DNA of 64,000 nt from Sinorhizobium sp. A49. Lineage in GTDB: Bacteria; Pseudomonadota; Alphaproteobacteria; Rhizobiales; Rhizobiaceae. The stretch covers positions 62,001 through 126,000 of the forward strand of contig NZ_MUNW01000050.1 of NCBI RefSeq assembly GCF_002002725.1, read 5' to 3'. This document shows positions 34,247-43,271 of this stretch, one piece after another. Under the pieces are notes generated by a model. The model made no database searches. It saw nothing but the letters and a program-made list of their open reading frames with translations, and had not been told where the DNA came from. Positions within the stretch are counted from its first letter, which is position 1. Every line of letters starts with the position of its first letter. The translations under genes and the position numbers were made by a program.

Positions 34247-35452
34247 TCATGAAACCGCCGACACCTCTACCCGCCGCTCGCGGCTTGCCATAAGCCCCGC
34301 GACGGCCGTGACAATGATGACGGCCGCGTAGATGTCGGTCGTTGCCTGGTAGCCCAGCGTCTTTGCCAGGAAACCAGCAGCCATCGCCGGCAGGCTGAAG
34401 GCGAGGTAGCTCTGGATGTAGAAAGCGGACAGCAGCCCGGCACGTTCATCCGCCTTGGCGAGCGGCATGATCGACCCCATGATCCCGAGAAAACTGGTGC
34501 CGAAGCCGGCCCCGGTCAGAAGGGTGCCGATGATCATGACCGGAACGTTTGCAAGGTGCGTGCCGGCAACCACGATCAGCATGCCCACGGTCGTTGCCGA
34601 AACACCGAAGGTCACGTTCGAACGGGCACCGCAGGCGCGGCGCAGGAAGACGCTGATGGCGCCCGCCGCCATCAATGCAGCGACAACGGCACCACCGGTC
34701 AACGGTGCCCTGCTGCCGGTGACGGACGCAACCAGCGACGGCATCAGCGAGAGATAGAAGCCGCCAAGCGCCCAGTTGGCGATGTTGATCGGCGTCACCC
34801 GTGCGAGCGGTCGCTTGATCTGATCCGGAATGACGATCGTCGGCTTGAGCGAAGACAAGGCGCCCGACCGCTTGCCGCCGGTCTCCGGCGTCAGCCATAT
34901 CACTGCAGCCAGCAAGACAAAGCCGATCAAGAGCAGGCCGTAGACGAGATGCAGCGGAAATGGCCCGTATTGAATGAGCGCGCTGGTCCCCAAGGCGCCG
35001 ACGGCCATGCCGATCAGTGGCGCCAGCGAATTGACGAGCTGTCCCTTCACGCGATCGACGTCGACCAGTGATGCACCGATCGAGGCGCCGGCTATCCCGG
35101 TTGCAAGCCCCTGAACGATGCGCGCTGCGATCAGCCAGGATGGTGCATCGGCGACGACGAAGAGCGCCATCGCCACGATTTCGAGCAGCAGTGCACCAAA
35201 GATCACCGGTTTGCGACCGAGATGGTCGGATATCGACCCGGCGACCAGCAGAGCCGAAAGAAGTGCAAAGGCATAGACCGCGAAGATCCCGGTCATCATC
35301 ACAGGCGAGGCTGCAAAGCTCTCCTGGTAGATGCGGTAGAGCGGCGTGGGTGCTGCCGATGCGCCGAAGAAGGTGGCAAGCGTGACCGCGTGGAAGGCGA
35401 TAGGGTTGGCGGCGGGAGAGCCGCTCTCACTGGATTTGGCAGAGGAGAACAT
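34247..35452 (-). CDS. MFS transporter (drug/metabolite efflux type)
   Basis: A 401-residue protein with about 12 membrane helices. The early segment AFHAVTLATFFGASAAPTPL and the MFS loop GSISDHLGRKPVIF (after helix 2) are visible, with GKRSGA in the central loop. AAGGA precedes the ATG. It is divergent from a TetR gene with two operator-like palindromes between, so expression is probably derepressed by a compound it exports. Confidence 0.87.
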   Translation of the reverse strand: MFSSAKSSESGSPAANPIAFHAVTLATFFGASAAPTPLYRIYQESFAASPVMMTGIFAVYAFALLSALLVAGSISDHLGRKPVIFGALLLEIVAMALFVVADAPSWLIAARIVQGLATGIAGASIGASLVDVDRVKGQLVNSLAPLIGMAVGALGTSALIQYGPFPLHLVYGLLLIGFVLLAAVIWLTPETGGKRSGALSSLKPTIVIPDQIKRPLARVTPINIANWALGGFYLSLMPSLVASVTGSRAPLTGGAVVAALMAAGAISVFLRRACGARSNVTFGVSATTVGMLIVVAGTHLANVPVMIIGTLLTGAGFGTSFLGIMGSIMPLAKADERAGLLSAFYIQSYLAFSLPAMAAGFLAKTLGYQATTDIYAAVIIVTAVAGLMASRERRVEVSAVS

Positions 35453-35465
35453 CTATATGGTCCTT

Positions 35466-35484
35466 AACGCTAAATCATTGCGTT
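35466..35484. promoter_or_regulatory. Operator-like element 1 between MFS and TetR genes
   Basis: AACGC and GCGTT arms flank an AT-rich centre (AACGCTAAATCATTGCGTT). The core resembles the stronger palindrome at 35508-35534. Confidence 0.4.
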
Positions 35485-35507
35485 TGGGCGATATAGGAAC
35501 AAGCAGG

Positions 35508-35534
35508 CATAAAAGCAAATAATTTGCGTTTATG
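35508..35534. promoter_or_regulatory. Operator-like element 2 between MFS and TetR genes
   Basis: CATAAAAGCAAA and TTTGCGTTTATG are inverted repeats matching at 11 of 12 positions around TAA. It is centred about 60 bases from each start codon, as expected for a TetR-controlled divergent promoter. Confidence 0.6.
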
Positions 35535-35582
35535 CTACGATGAACGTTTCTGATCCATACGCAGCGGACGGAAGGAAGGTCT

Positions 35583-36164
35583 ATGGCAGGCAGGGAAGGT
35601 CTTCGCCCGGGAGGGCGGAGTGCTCGGGTGCAGGCGTCGGTGCACGGCGCAGTCCAGGCGCTGATGACGAGAATGGAGCGCGGGGATATCACCATCCCTG
35701 TGATCGCCGCGGAGGCAGGCGTTACGCCGTCGACCATCTACCGCCGTTGGGGTGATATCCAGGAGCTGTTGGCGGACGTCGCTGTCGAGCGGTTGAAACC
35801 CGACATGGAGCCGGTCGCCACGGGAAATGGGCGTGAGGATCTTCTGGCCTGGGCCGAGCAATATGCCGAGGAAATGTCGTCAAAACCGGGGCGCGAAATG
35901 ATACGCGACGTACTGGCGGCGCAGGATGGCAGCGGCGCCTATCAGTGCTGCAACTTCACCAAGCAGCAGATCGAGGTGATTGCGGAGCGCGCGAAAGGCC
36001 GTGGCGAAGCATTTCCAGATGTCGACGCAATCATGGACCGCGTCGTCTCGCCCATCATGTACCGGATCCTCTTTGGCGAGGCGCCGGATGCGGCACATGT
36101 CGCACGCCTGGTGTCAGGCGCAATGGAGCTGATTTCGCCCGCGCTGGTCGGCGAACCCGCCTGA
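35583..36164 (+). CDS. TetR family transcriptional regulator
   Basis: A 193-residue repressor. The helix-turn-helix is ITIPVIAAEAGVTPSTIYRRWG near residues 36-57, and the C-terminal ligand domain is of the TetR_C-type (MYRILFGEAPDAAHVARLV). The ATG at 35583 has GGAAGG upstream. It is divergent from the MFS gene and likely represses both through the two palindromes between them. Confidence 0.9.
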   Translation: MAGREGLRPGGRSARVQASVHGAVQALMTRMERGDITIPVIAAEAGVTPSTIYRRWGDIQELLADVAVERLKPDMEPVATGNGREDLLAWAEQYAEEMSSKPGREMIRDVLAAQDGSGAYQCCNFTKQQIEVIAERAKGRGEAFPDVDAIMDRVVSPIMYRILFGEAPDAAHVARLVSGAMELISPALVGEPA

Positions 36165-36569
36165 TCAGAGGTTAACGGCTGTGATAGAGCGCCGCGGCCA
36201 GAAGCGCTTGAGCGTCGCCAGACCAAGGACGACGACAGCGCCCAACCCATAGGCGAGCACATCCCACCAGTCCGGCGTGGCGCCGATCACGATCCTCAAG
36301 ATCGAATTGGCAATGCGAATATCGAGCATGGCCGCCAGATACTGGGCAAGCTCGATGGTCACGCCCAGCAGGAAAGCGACGCTGGCAAGCAGTTGAGGTC
36401 GAGCCTTCACGATCGAGCCGAGCGTGCAGTACACCCAAATGACGGCAAGGACATCGCCGGAAAAACCGCGAACCCATCCCCAGCTGGCCCCAAGGGTTGC
36501 CAGCAGAACGAGGATGACGAGCAGCAGGATGGAAAACACGAAAGCCGTGCGATCGAAGTGAAGTTGCAT
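36165..36569 (-). CDS. DUF2809-like membrane protein
   Basis: A 134-residue protein with four hydrophobic segments (FVFSILLLVILVLLATLGAS; GDVLAVIWVYCTLGSIV; LLASVAFLLGVTIELAQYLA; WWDVLAYGLGAVVVLGLATL). The motif WVRGFSGDVLAVIWVYC and the late DWWDVLAYGLGA resemble the DUF2809/VanZ-like group, whose function is not established. It is convergent with the TetR gene; the two stop codons are adjacent. Confidence 0.75.
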   Translation of the reverse strand: MQLHFDRTAFVFSILLLVILVLLATLGASWGWVRGFSGDVLAVIWVYCTLGSIVKARPQLLASVAFLLGVTIELAQYLAAMLDIRIANSILRIVIGATPDWWDVLAYGLGAVVVLGLATLKRFWPRRSITAVNL

Positions 36570-36654
36570 GGCAAGCGATGTAACGGGACGCGACCGGCCT
36601 GTCGAGCGGCGAAGCAACGCAATGGACACCATCGCGAGCAGCATTTCTGCTGCC

Positions 36655-37053
36655 TCAGGCCGCGCAAGTTCGGAACAGCCGCGGGACAGTACAAGCCGTT
36701 TCACGCGCAGAACGAAATGCCGGATCACCATCGGCGAGCGCGAAATCGTCGCGGATGCCACCGTTGCCGGGAAAAATTCTAAGCACAGCGACGCCTTCGG
36801 CCTGCCCTGCATGATGAAGACGAACGCAGCAAGACTGCCAGTCGCAACCGAAGCCCGCCACGCGGCTGCGATAGACGACCGGCTCATCGACATGGAGGTC
36901 GGTGGCGCCCAGAAACATGGTGGCGCTGACTTCGCGCCAACGTCGGGTTTCTCCCTGAAACAGACACTGATCGAGGCCGCCAGTCGCGGCTGAAGCGTCA
37001 ATTTCGCACGACGCGACGGCGGTTTCGTCGGGCGTGCCGTTCATCAGGTCCAT
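36655..37053 (-). CDS. Hypothetical protein, 132 residues
   Basis: Not recognised. The frame MDLMNGTPDETAVASCEID to RLFRTCAA has strong third-position GC and a GGAG site eight bases upstream, so it looks coding. It has four cysteines in the middle and at the end (FGCDWQSCCVRL and RTCAA) and no membrane segment. A competing minus-strand frame across the same bases (36165-37001) runs into the DUF2809-like gene and is less likely. Confidence 0.5.
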   Translation of the reverse strand: MDLMNGTPDETAVASCEIDASAATGGLDQCLFQGETRRWREVSATMFLGATDLHVDEPVVYRSRVAGFGCDWQSCCVRLHHAGQAEGVAVLRIFPGNGGIRDDFALADGDPAFRSARETACTVPRLFRTCAA

Positions 37054-37083
37054 AGCCCCCGCTCCGACTTCACCCCACGCCCG

Positions 37084-38379
37084 CTAGAACAGCAACTCGC
37101 CGACGGAGAGCTTTCGGAGCGCGACGGCGATGTTGGCGACGAGCGCCTCCTTGTTGGGACCGTGATCGGGATATCGCGTCATGTTGTCGCCATTGTGCAT
37201 GAAGACATACCCACCGCGCCCGGTCGGCGTGGGATATTGCCAGATCCAGTCGGCCGGCTTCGGGTCGCCCTCGGGACCGATATCTGTCAGCCAGATCGCC
37301 CCTGCCGGCGGGTCGGTCCAACCACGCGCATACTGGCCGAAAATCCCCTGCCATCCGTCGAAGCGCTCTCCGAGATCGGCAAAAATCCCGAACCGGTCGT
37401 TGCGCACCCTGACCTTGATATTGCTGAACGGCCGCGGCGAAACCGCGTGGAACGGCGCCATGAACGGCAGCCACGGCTGGCATGGCTCCGCGCAAATGAT
37501 CAGGTTTCCGCCGTGTTCGAGAAAGGCGACGAGATCGTCGGCCCGGCTTTTCAGGAAGAACTCGTCGTGGCTGCTCGGGATGTAAAGCGTGTCCGTCTTG
37601 CCCAGCAGTTCGGGCCCGAGCTCGTAAAGCGGAGCGAAGTGCGGCTCAAATCCCGCCTGCTTCAGGCTCGCGTCAATCCATTCGGGGTGCCACTCCGACG
37701 GGACATGCGAGCATTGCAGATAGGTGAAGCGGTTTCTCTGTGGCCGTTCGATCCCGAGTTCGCGGTTCAGCCAGGGATAGAAGGACTGCAGAAAGCGTGT
37801 CGTCGCCGGCATGAAGCGCTGGCCGTTGTGCGAGTGCGGGTCCAGCGTTGCAAGCAGCAGCCGACCACCGCCCGAAAGCGACGGAAAGTCGAGGAACAGG
37901 CTGCCGCCGCCGTCGTCGATCTCAAGGATCGAGCGCGCGCCCTCTGGCACGTTATAGGAGCCGCCCCAATGCCAGCTCATATGCGCAAGCGGCAGGCTTT
38001 CGGTGATCGGGTGATGCGGTGCGGAGAGACTGACCTCCAGCCTTTCGCCCTTGGTCCACCACAACCAGTCACGGCAGTTGCCTGGCGTCCATGTCAGTCC
38101 GGGAATGTCGAGCCAGTTCGCATGGCCCTGCAGACAGACAACGAGAAAACCGCCGCCATGCATGTAGGCGTTCAGCTGCTCGGCATAGGCAAGCGGTGCC
38201 GCCGCGTCCATCGCATCCGGCATGACCACCGCCGCATAGGCCGACAGGTCGACCTTGGGCAGGTCATGGATATAGACGAGGTCGTCGAGATAATGGCGGA
38301 AATCCTGGAAGCTGCGCAGCTGCCAGCTGTTGCCCCAGTGAATATAGGCGATGCCTTTGCCACGTCTCGTCTCAGCCAT
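37084..38379 (-). CDS. Duplicated amidotransferase-like (GATase1-like) protein of unknown function
   Basis: A 431-residue cytosolic protein made of two similar halves. Half 1 (about residues 5-200) has DLSAYAAVVMPDAMD, then YMHGGGFLVVCLQGHANWL. Half 2 (about 215-425) has LLGKTDTLYIPSSHDEF, then LEHGGNLIICAEPCQPWLP. Each half thus carries a Rossmann-type strand, an acidic/His loop and a Cys at the same place after HGG, as in class I amidotransferase-like folds. Standard catalytic triads are not evident. It overlaps the ABC ATPase gene by eight bases and is the last gene of the importer operon, so a role in handling the imported metal chelate is likely but unproven. Confidence 0.7.
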   Translation of the reverse strand: MAETRRGKGIAYIHWGNSWQLRSFQDFRHYLDDLVYIHDLPKVDLSAYAAVVMPDAMDAAAPLAYAEQLNAYMHGGGFLVVCLQGHANWLDIPGLTWTPGNCRDWLWWTKGERLEVSLSAPHHPITESLPLAHMSWHWGGSYNVPEGARSILEIDDGGGSLFLDFPSLSGGGRLLLATLDPHSHNGQRFMPATTRFLQSFYPWLNRELGIERPQRNRFTYLQCSHVPSEWHPEWIDASLKQAGFEPHFAPLYELGPELLGKTDTLYIPSSHDEFFLKSRADDLVAFLEHGGNLIICAEPCQPWLPFMAPFHAVSPRPFSNIKVRVRNDRFGIFADLGERFDGWQGIFGQYARGWTDPPAGAIWLTDIGPEGDPKPADWIWQYPTPTGRGGYVFMHNGDNMTRYPDHGPNKEALVANIAVALRKLSVGELLF

Positions 38380-39130
38380 CGAGATTGGCTCCGTCTTGCC
38401 GGAACACCGGCGCATAGGTGTGTTTGGAAAGCCCGTCGAAATCCGCCCGCGCGATCGGCAGGTCGTAAAGGGCGCTCAGGTTTTCGGCGCTGAGCGCGTC
38501 TGCGGTCGGGCCGCAGACATAGCTGTTGCCGCTGGTCATCAACAGCACGTCGCTGGCGATCTCGACCGCGTGCTGCGGCATGTGGGTGGAAAAGACGATC
38601 GTCATGTCGTGCGTCTCCCTGAGGTGCTCGAGCAGCCCCAGAACCTTGTCCTGGTTCTTGTAGTCGAGGGCCGCGCAGGGCTCGTCGAGCACCAGCAGTT
38701 CGCATTCCGATGCCAGCGCCTGGGCGATCATGACCAGCTGGCGCTGGCCGCCGCTCAGGGAATTGAAGACCTGCGGTTCGAAATGTTCGATGCCGAGCAT
38801 ATGGAAGTAGTGCCGGACGATCTCATAGTCTTTTCTGCCGGGCGCGCCGAACAGGCCGAGGTGGCGGGCTCTTCCCATCAGCGCGATATCGAGGGCGGAA
38901 TAGGCAAACGGCACTTCGAACAGCTGCGGCACGAAGCCCACCTGCCCGCCGATCGAAAGATGTCCGGACCTCGGCTTGATGAGGCCGATGAGGGTGTTGA
39001 TCAGCGTCGTCTTGCCGACGCCGTTGGCGCCGAGAACGGCCAGCGTCCGGCCGCGTTCAAGGCTCAGGCTGTAATTCCTGAGGATAGTCTTGCCACCACG
39101 CTCGACGGTGAGATCGCTCGCCTCAATCAC
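38372..39130 (-). CDS. ABC transporter ATP-binding protein (FecE/BtuD type)
   Basis: A 252-residue ATPase with Walker A LGANGVGKTTLINTL, the Q-loop near GFVPQLFEV, the signature LSGGQRQLVMIAQAL, Walker B ECELLVLDEPCAALD and the H-loop VFSTHMPQHA. The GTG at 39130 has GGGAGG upstream and overlaps the permease stop by eight bases; an ATG at 39151 is less well placed. It powers the FecCD-type permease. Confidence 0.92.
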   Translation of the reverse strand: MIEASDLTVERGGKTILRNYSLSLERGRTLAVLGANGVGKTTLINTLIGLIKPRSGHLSIGGQVGFVPQLFEVPFAYSALDIALMGRARHLGLFGAPGRKDYEIVRHYFHMLGIEHFEPQVFNSLSGGQRQLVMIAQALASECELLVLDEPCAALDYKNQDKVLGLLEHLRETHDMTIVFSTHMPQHAVEIASDVLLMTSGNSYVCGPTADALSAENLSALYDLPIARADFDGLSKHTYAPVFRQDGANLDG

Positions 39131-40193
39131 TGGACCAGCCTCCCTTGGCATGCAGGCGACGCAGGATCACCGCAAAAACCGGAACGCCGATCAGCGCGGT
39201 GATGATGCCGAGCGGGATTTCGGCCGTCGTCACCGTGCGCGCCAGATTGTCGACCATCAGCAGATAGATCGAACCCATCACGCCGGAAACAGGCAGAAGA
39301 CGTTGATGATCGGCACCAACCAGTGCGCGGGCGACGTGGGGGATGACGAGACCGACCCAGCCGATAATGCCCGAGGTCGCGACCACGCCCGCCGATATCA
39401 ACGCCGAGGCGATGAGAATGATCCACTGCACCAGCACGACCTTGGTGCCAAGGGCGCGCGCCTTCTCCTCCCCAAGCGACATGATGTTGATCTGGAAGCG
39501 CAGGAAATAGATCGCAAGAGCGGAAGGCACGACGGCGGCTGCGACCAGCAGGACATCGAGATAGTTGCTGGAGGCGATGCTGCCCATCAGCCAGTAGGTG
39601 ATTGCCGGCAGTTTCTGGAAGGGATCGGCGAGCAGCTTGGCGATGGAAATCGCCGCCGAAAAGAATGCCGATATGACCACGCCGGCCAGAACCAGCGTCA
39701 GCATGCTCGTGCGTCCGCGAACGGTCGCCAGCAGCTTGACCAGAAAGACGCTGCCGACACCGAATAGAAAGGCCAGCCCCAAAAGCAGGTAGCCCTGCAG
39801 ACCGATGAGGATTGCCAGCGTGCCGCCGAAGCCGGCGCCCGACGTGACGCCGACGATGCCCGGATCGACCAGCGGATTGCGGAAAAGCCCCTGGAGTGCA
39901 GCGCCCGAAACGGCAAGCCCGAAGCCGACGATAACGGCCGCCATGATGCGCGGCAGGCGAACCTGCTCGACGACGACTTCCTGCACCGGATCCCAATAGG
40001 GCGTGACCAACGGGTGGACATTGTCGATCAGGATGTAAGCGACATCCCTGACCGACAGGTCGTAGCGCCCGATCGTTATCGAATAGAGGATGACGACGAC
40101 CAGCAGCGCAATAAGCGCCGGGAGGACGGAAACCGAAGCCAGTTTCCGGCCGACCCAGCCGGTTGACGGCGCCTCAGTCGAAGAGTTCGGCAT
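39123..40193 (-). CDS. FecCD family ABC transporter permease
   Basis: A 356-residue permease with about nine membrane helices. Family signatures LPRIMAAVIVGFGLAVSGAA, LQGLFRNPLVDPGIVGVTSG, and near the end SGIIGWVGLVIPHVARALVG and DNLARTVTTAEIPLGIITAL are present. The family imports ferric siderophores, haem or cobalamin. It overlaps the binding-protein gene by 20 bases. Confidence 0.94.
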   Translation of the reverse strand: MPNSSTEAPSTGWVGRKLASVSVLPALIALLVVVILYSITIGRYDLSVRDVAYILIDNVHPLVTPYWDPVQEVVVEQVRLPRIMAAVIVGFGLAVSGAALQGLFRNPLVDPGIVGVTSGAGFGGTLAILIGLQGYLLLGLAFLFGVGSVFLVKLLATVRGRTSMLTLVLAGVVISAFFSAAISIAKLLADPFQKLPAITYWLMGSIASSNYLDVLLVAAAVVPSALAIYFLRFQINIMSLGEEKARALGTKVVLVQWIILIASALISAGVVATSGIIGWVGLVIPHVARALVGADHQRLLPVSGVMGSIYLLMVDNLARTVTTAEIPLGIITALIGVPVFAVILRRLHAKGGWSSD

Positions 40194-41241
40194 ATCTGGT
40201 CGCCGGCGCGATGCGCTCGGTTTCGAGGATCGACTTCACCTGCTCGTCCGAAAGGGCGGCACCGTAGATCAGCTTGTAGTTATCGCCGATCTGCTTCTTG
40301 AATTCAGGCGCGAAGTCGGTGCCATGGGCAATCGCCGCCAGCCATTCCGACGTCAGGAAGATCTCCGGTGCGTCGGGCGTGCGGGCAAAGACCGGCTGCT
40401 TGTAGACGCGCTTGTCCTTGACCGCCTTGAGGCTCGCCAGCACCGGATTGTCGAAGAAATCCTTGGGATTGAGGTCGTCGGCATAGGCCGGGATGATGAT
40501 AATATCGGGGTTCCAGACGAGCAACTGCTCGAAATCAACCGTGCGCCACCATTCGCCTGTGCCGTCGGCCGCCGGGTTGGTGACACCGCTCAGGGAGAGG
40601 TCCTGCGAGCCGTTGGCGATGACCTGGATCTGGTCGGCGACCTTGTCGATGTGCAGCACCGAAGGAAGCTTGGCCTTGTCGAGCTTGGCGACCTTGCCGT
40701 CGAGTTCCTTCAGGATATCGGACTGCGCCTTCAGGATCGCCTGGGCGCGGTCATTGCGGCCGGTCATGTAGCCGGTCAAGGTGACGTAGTCGAGCCGGTC
40801 CTGCTCCGAGCAGCACTGCCAGCCAACGACCGTCAGACCGACGCGCTCCAGCGGCTCGATCAGCTTCTCGTCGTGGGTCCACTGGATGATCGCATCCGGC
40901 TTCTGTGCCAGGATCGCCTCGACATTCGGCACGAAACCGTCCTGAGCAGCACTTGCGTTGACCTTTGCCATCTCCGGCAGCATCTCGGCATAGATGCCCT
41001 TGGTGAAATAGCGCACCAGGCTGTCCTTGTTCATGCCGGCGATATGGTCTGCTTTTTCATCGACGGCGCGATAGATGATCGGCGCGGAGCGGACGATGGT
41101 GACGACCCGTTCGGGGGGCTTGGCAAAGGTGATCGTCTTTCCGCGGTGATCGACGAACGAACTTTCAGCAAGCGCCATTGCCGGCAGGACGAGCGACAAC
41201 GACACTACCAATGCGGAGAAGGCCTTGAGGCGGCAGGACAT
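40174..41241 (-). CDS. Periplasmic binding protein for a FecCD-type importer
   Basis: A 355-residue protein with signal MSCRLKAFSALVVSLSLVLP, cleavage after ALA, and a class III (TroA/FhuD-like) fold: FVDHRGKTITFAKPPERVVTI, DGFVPNVEAILAQKPDAIIQ and the lobe linker helix. The two-lobed binding face includes an unusual Cys pair (VVGWQCCSEQDRLD). The ligand is probably an iron or other metal chelate. A TGA-N9-TCA iron-responsive element lies 68 bases upstream. No TonB receptor is encoded nearby. Confidence 0.9.
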   Translation of the reverse strand: MSCRLKAFSALVVSLSLVLPAMALAESSFVDHRGKTITFAKPPERVVTIVRSAPIIYRAVDEKADHIAGMNKDSLVRYFTKGIYAEMLPEMAKVNASAAQDGFVPNVEAILAQKPDAIIQWTHDEKLIEPLERVGLTVVGWQCCSEQDRLDYVTLTGYMTGRNDRAQAILKAQSDILKELDGKVAKLDKAKLPSVLHIDKVADQIQVIANGSQDLSLSGVTNPAADGTGEWWRTVDFEQLLVWNPDIIIIPAYADDLNPKDFFDNPVLASLKAVKDKRVYKQPVFARTPDAPEIFLTSEWLAAIAHGTDFAPEFKKQIGDNYKLIYGAALSDEQVKSILETERIAPATRYAELFD

Positions 41242-41308
41242 GGATCACTCCCTTGACTGGCGCCTGCGCCCTGGTGACCCGAGCGCCGACGACCCTGTGG
41301 CAATTTCA

Positions 41309-41323
41309 TGAGTTTGCTAGTCA
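41309..41323. promoter_or_regulatory. Candidate IRO box (TGA-N9-TCA) upstream of the ABC importer operon
   Basis: TGAGTTTGCTAGTCA matches the iron-responsive operator described for RirA-controlled genes of rhizobia. It lies 68 bases upstream of the binding-protein start. The six fixed bases are few, so chance is possible. The rest of 41242-41485 shows no gene. Confidence 0.45.
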
Positions 41324-41485
41324 AGTTAAGACTGCGTGTCCAGCACAAATTGAGGGTATGAGGGTCGCATTTGGCCGGCACTGCTCGCGTTGAGCGCAAG
41401 AGAGCGGAGGCAGGCAATGTGCGATTGAGCGGTGGGTAGACGTGCTCAAGATCACCTGCCGCACACACTTGAGCCCGCAGTACCG

Positions 41486-43159
41486 TCACCCGGTCACAGC
41501 CCCCTCGTTGGCCGGGCGCGCCAGGGCTGCAAACTTGGCCAGTACGCCGCGCTTGTAGCGCGGTTCCGGCTGCCGCCACTGGGTGCGCCTTCTTGTCAGC
41601 TCCTCCGGGTCCACGTCGAGTTGCAGCAGTTGCTGATGGGCGTCGATGACGATGCGGTCGCCCTCTTCCACCAGCGCGATCGTGCCGCCTTCAAAAGCTT
41701 CCGGCGTGACGTGGCCGACAACCATGCCCCAGGTGCCGCCCGAAAAGCGGCCGTCGGTGATGAGGCCGACGCTGTCACCGAGCCCCCTGCCGATGATCGC
41801 CGAGGTCGGCGCGAGCATCTCGGGCATTCCAGGACCGCCTTTCGGCCCGAGGTAGCGAAGCACGAGGATGTCGCCCGGCCTGATCCTGTCCGACAGGATG
41901 GCGTCCATCGCCGATTGTTCGTCCTCGAAGACCCGCGCAGGCCCGCTCATGACAGGGCTTTTCAAGCCGCTGATCTTGGCAACGGCACCACCTTCGGCCA
42001 GGTTTCCCTTCAGGACCGCCAGGTGGCCCTCGCGGTAGATCGGTCTTTCATAGGGTCGGATAACCTCCTGGTCCATCCGTGGCTGGTCCGGAACGGCTGC
42101 AAGCTCTTCACCGATCGTCCTGCCCGTGATCGTCAGACAGTCGCCGTGCAGAAGGCCCGCATTCAGAAGGATCTTCAACACCTGCGGCACGCCGCCCGCC
42201 TTGTGCAGATCGACGGCCATGAATTTGCCAGACGGCTTGAGGTCGCAGAGGACAGGCACGCTGCGGCGGACGCGCTCGAAGTCGTCGAGCGTCCACTCGA
42301 CCTCGGCCGCATGCGCGATCGCGAGGTAGTGCAGCACCGCATTGGTCGATCCTCCGGTTGCCATTATCAGGGCGACGGCATTTTCGATCGATTTGCGCGT
42401 GACGATGTCCCGGGGCTTGATGCCCTTCTTGACCGCTTCGACCAGGACGCGGGCCGATTGGGCGGCGCTGTCCAACTTCTCCTGATCCGGGTTGGCCATA
42501 TTGGAGGAATAGAGAAGCGACATGCCGAGCGCCTCGAAGGAGGAACTCATGGTATTGGCGGTATACATGCCGCCGCAGGAGCCGGTCGACGGACAGGCAT
42601 TGCGTTCGATGCCCTCGAAATCCTCTTCACTCATCTTGCCGGCCATGAAGGCGCCGACGGCTTCGAAGGCGGAGACGATGGAAAGGCTTTGCCCCTTCCA
42701 ATGACCGGGCTTGATCGTGCCGCCGTAGACGTAGATCGCTGGAGCATTGGCCCGAAGGATGCCGATCATGCCGCCCGGCATATTCTTGTCGCAGCCGCCG
42801 AGCACAAGCACGCCGTCCATCCACTGACCCTGCACCGACGTTTCGACGCAGTCGGCAATGACTTCGCGCGACACAAGCGAATACTTCATGCCTTCGGTGC
42901 CCATCGACATGCCGTCGGAGATTGTCGGCGTCCCGAAGACCTGCGGATTGGCGCCGGCCGCCTTGATGGCAGCCACCGCGGCGTCCGCCAATGGTTGCAG
43001 CCCGGCATTGCAGGGCGTGATCGTCGAATGTCCGTTGGCAATGCCGATCATCGGTTTGGCGAAATCGGCTTTCTCGTAGCCCAGCGCATAGTACATCGCC
43101 CGGTTGGGGGACCGTGCGACGCCTTGGGTGATGTGTTTCGATCGCTCGTTGTAGGCCAT
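41486..43159 (-). CDS. ilvD: Dihydroxy-acid dehydratase family enzyme
   Basis: A 557-residue IlvD/Edd family dehydratase. Iron-sulfur cluster cysteines lie in [11 protein letters not shown] and [19 protein letters not shown], with [18 protein letters not shown] near the end. IlvD makes 2-keto acids for branched-chain amino acids; paralogues act on sugar acids. The size and motif set fit true IlvD. The divergent LysR gene and its position outside an ilv operon leave a specialised sugar-acid role open. Confidence 0.85.
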   Translation of the reverse strand: MAYNERSKHITQGVARSPNRAMYYALGYEKADFAKPMIGIANGHSTITPCNAGLQPLADAAVAAIKAAGANPQVFGTPTISDGMSMGTEGMKYSLVSREVIADCVETSVQGQWMDGVLVLGGCDKNMPGGMIGILRANAPAIYVYGGTIKPGHWKGQSLSIVSAFEAVGAFMAGKMSEEDFEGIERNACPSTGSCGGMYTANTMSSSFEALGMSLLYSSNMANPDQEKLDSAAQSARVLVEAVKKGIKPRDIVTRKSIENAVALIMATGGSTNAVLHYLAIAHAAEVEWTLDDFERVRRSVPVLCDLKPSGKFMAVDLHKAGGVPQVLKILLNAGLLHGDCLTITGRTIGEELAAVPDQPRMDQEVIRPYERPIYREGHLAVLKGNLAEGGAVAKISGLKSPVMSGPARVFEDEQSAMDAILSDRIRPGDILVLRYLGPKGGPGMPEMLAPTSAIIGRGLGDSVGLITDGRFSGGTWGMVVGHVTPEAFEGGTIALVEEGDRIVIDAHQQLLQLDVDPEELTRRRTQWRQPEPRYKRGVLAKFAALARPANEGAVTG

Positions 43160-43271
43160 GGCGTGCTCCCTCCCTTGGTTCGAGGCCGAGTTTACTGGCG
43201 TTCAGGAGGCGTGTGAAATATACTTTTCTCGCTCGAATAAGTCGCTGAACATATCAATGGGACACTGCATC

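Noticed and set aside
36165-37001. Long minus-strand frame joining the DUF2809-like gene to upstream sequence
   Set aside because: The family homology begins at the ATG at 36569; the upstream 140 codons overlap a better frame and look unrelated.
41432-43216. Plus-strand frame of 594 codons opposite ilvD
   Set aside because: Antisense shadow of ilvD without recognisable motifs or a ribosome site.
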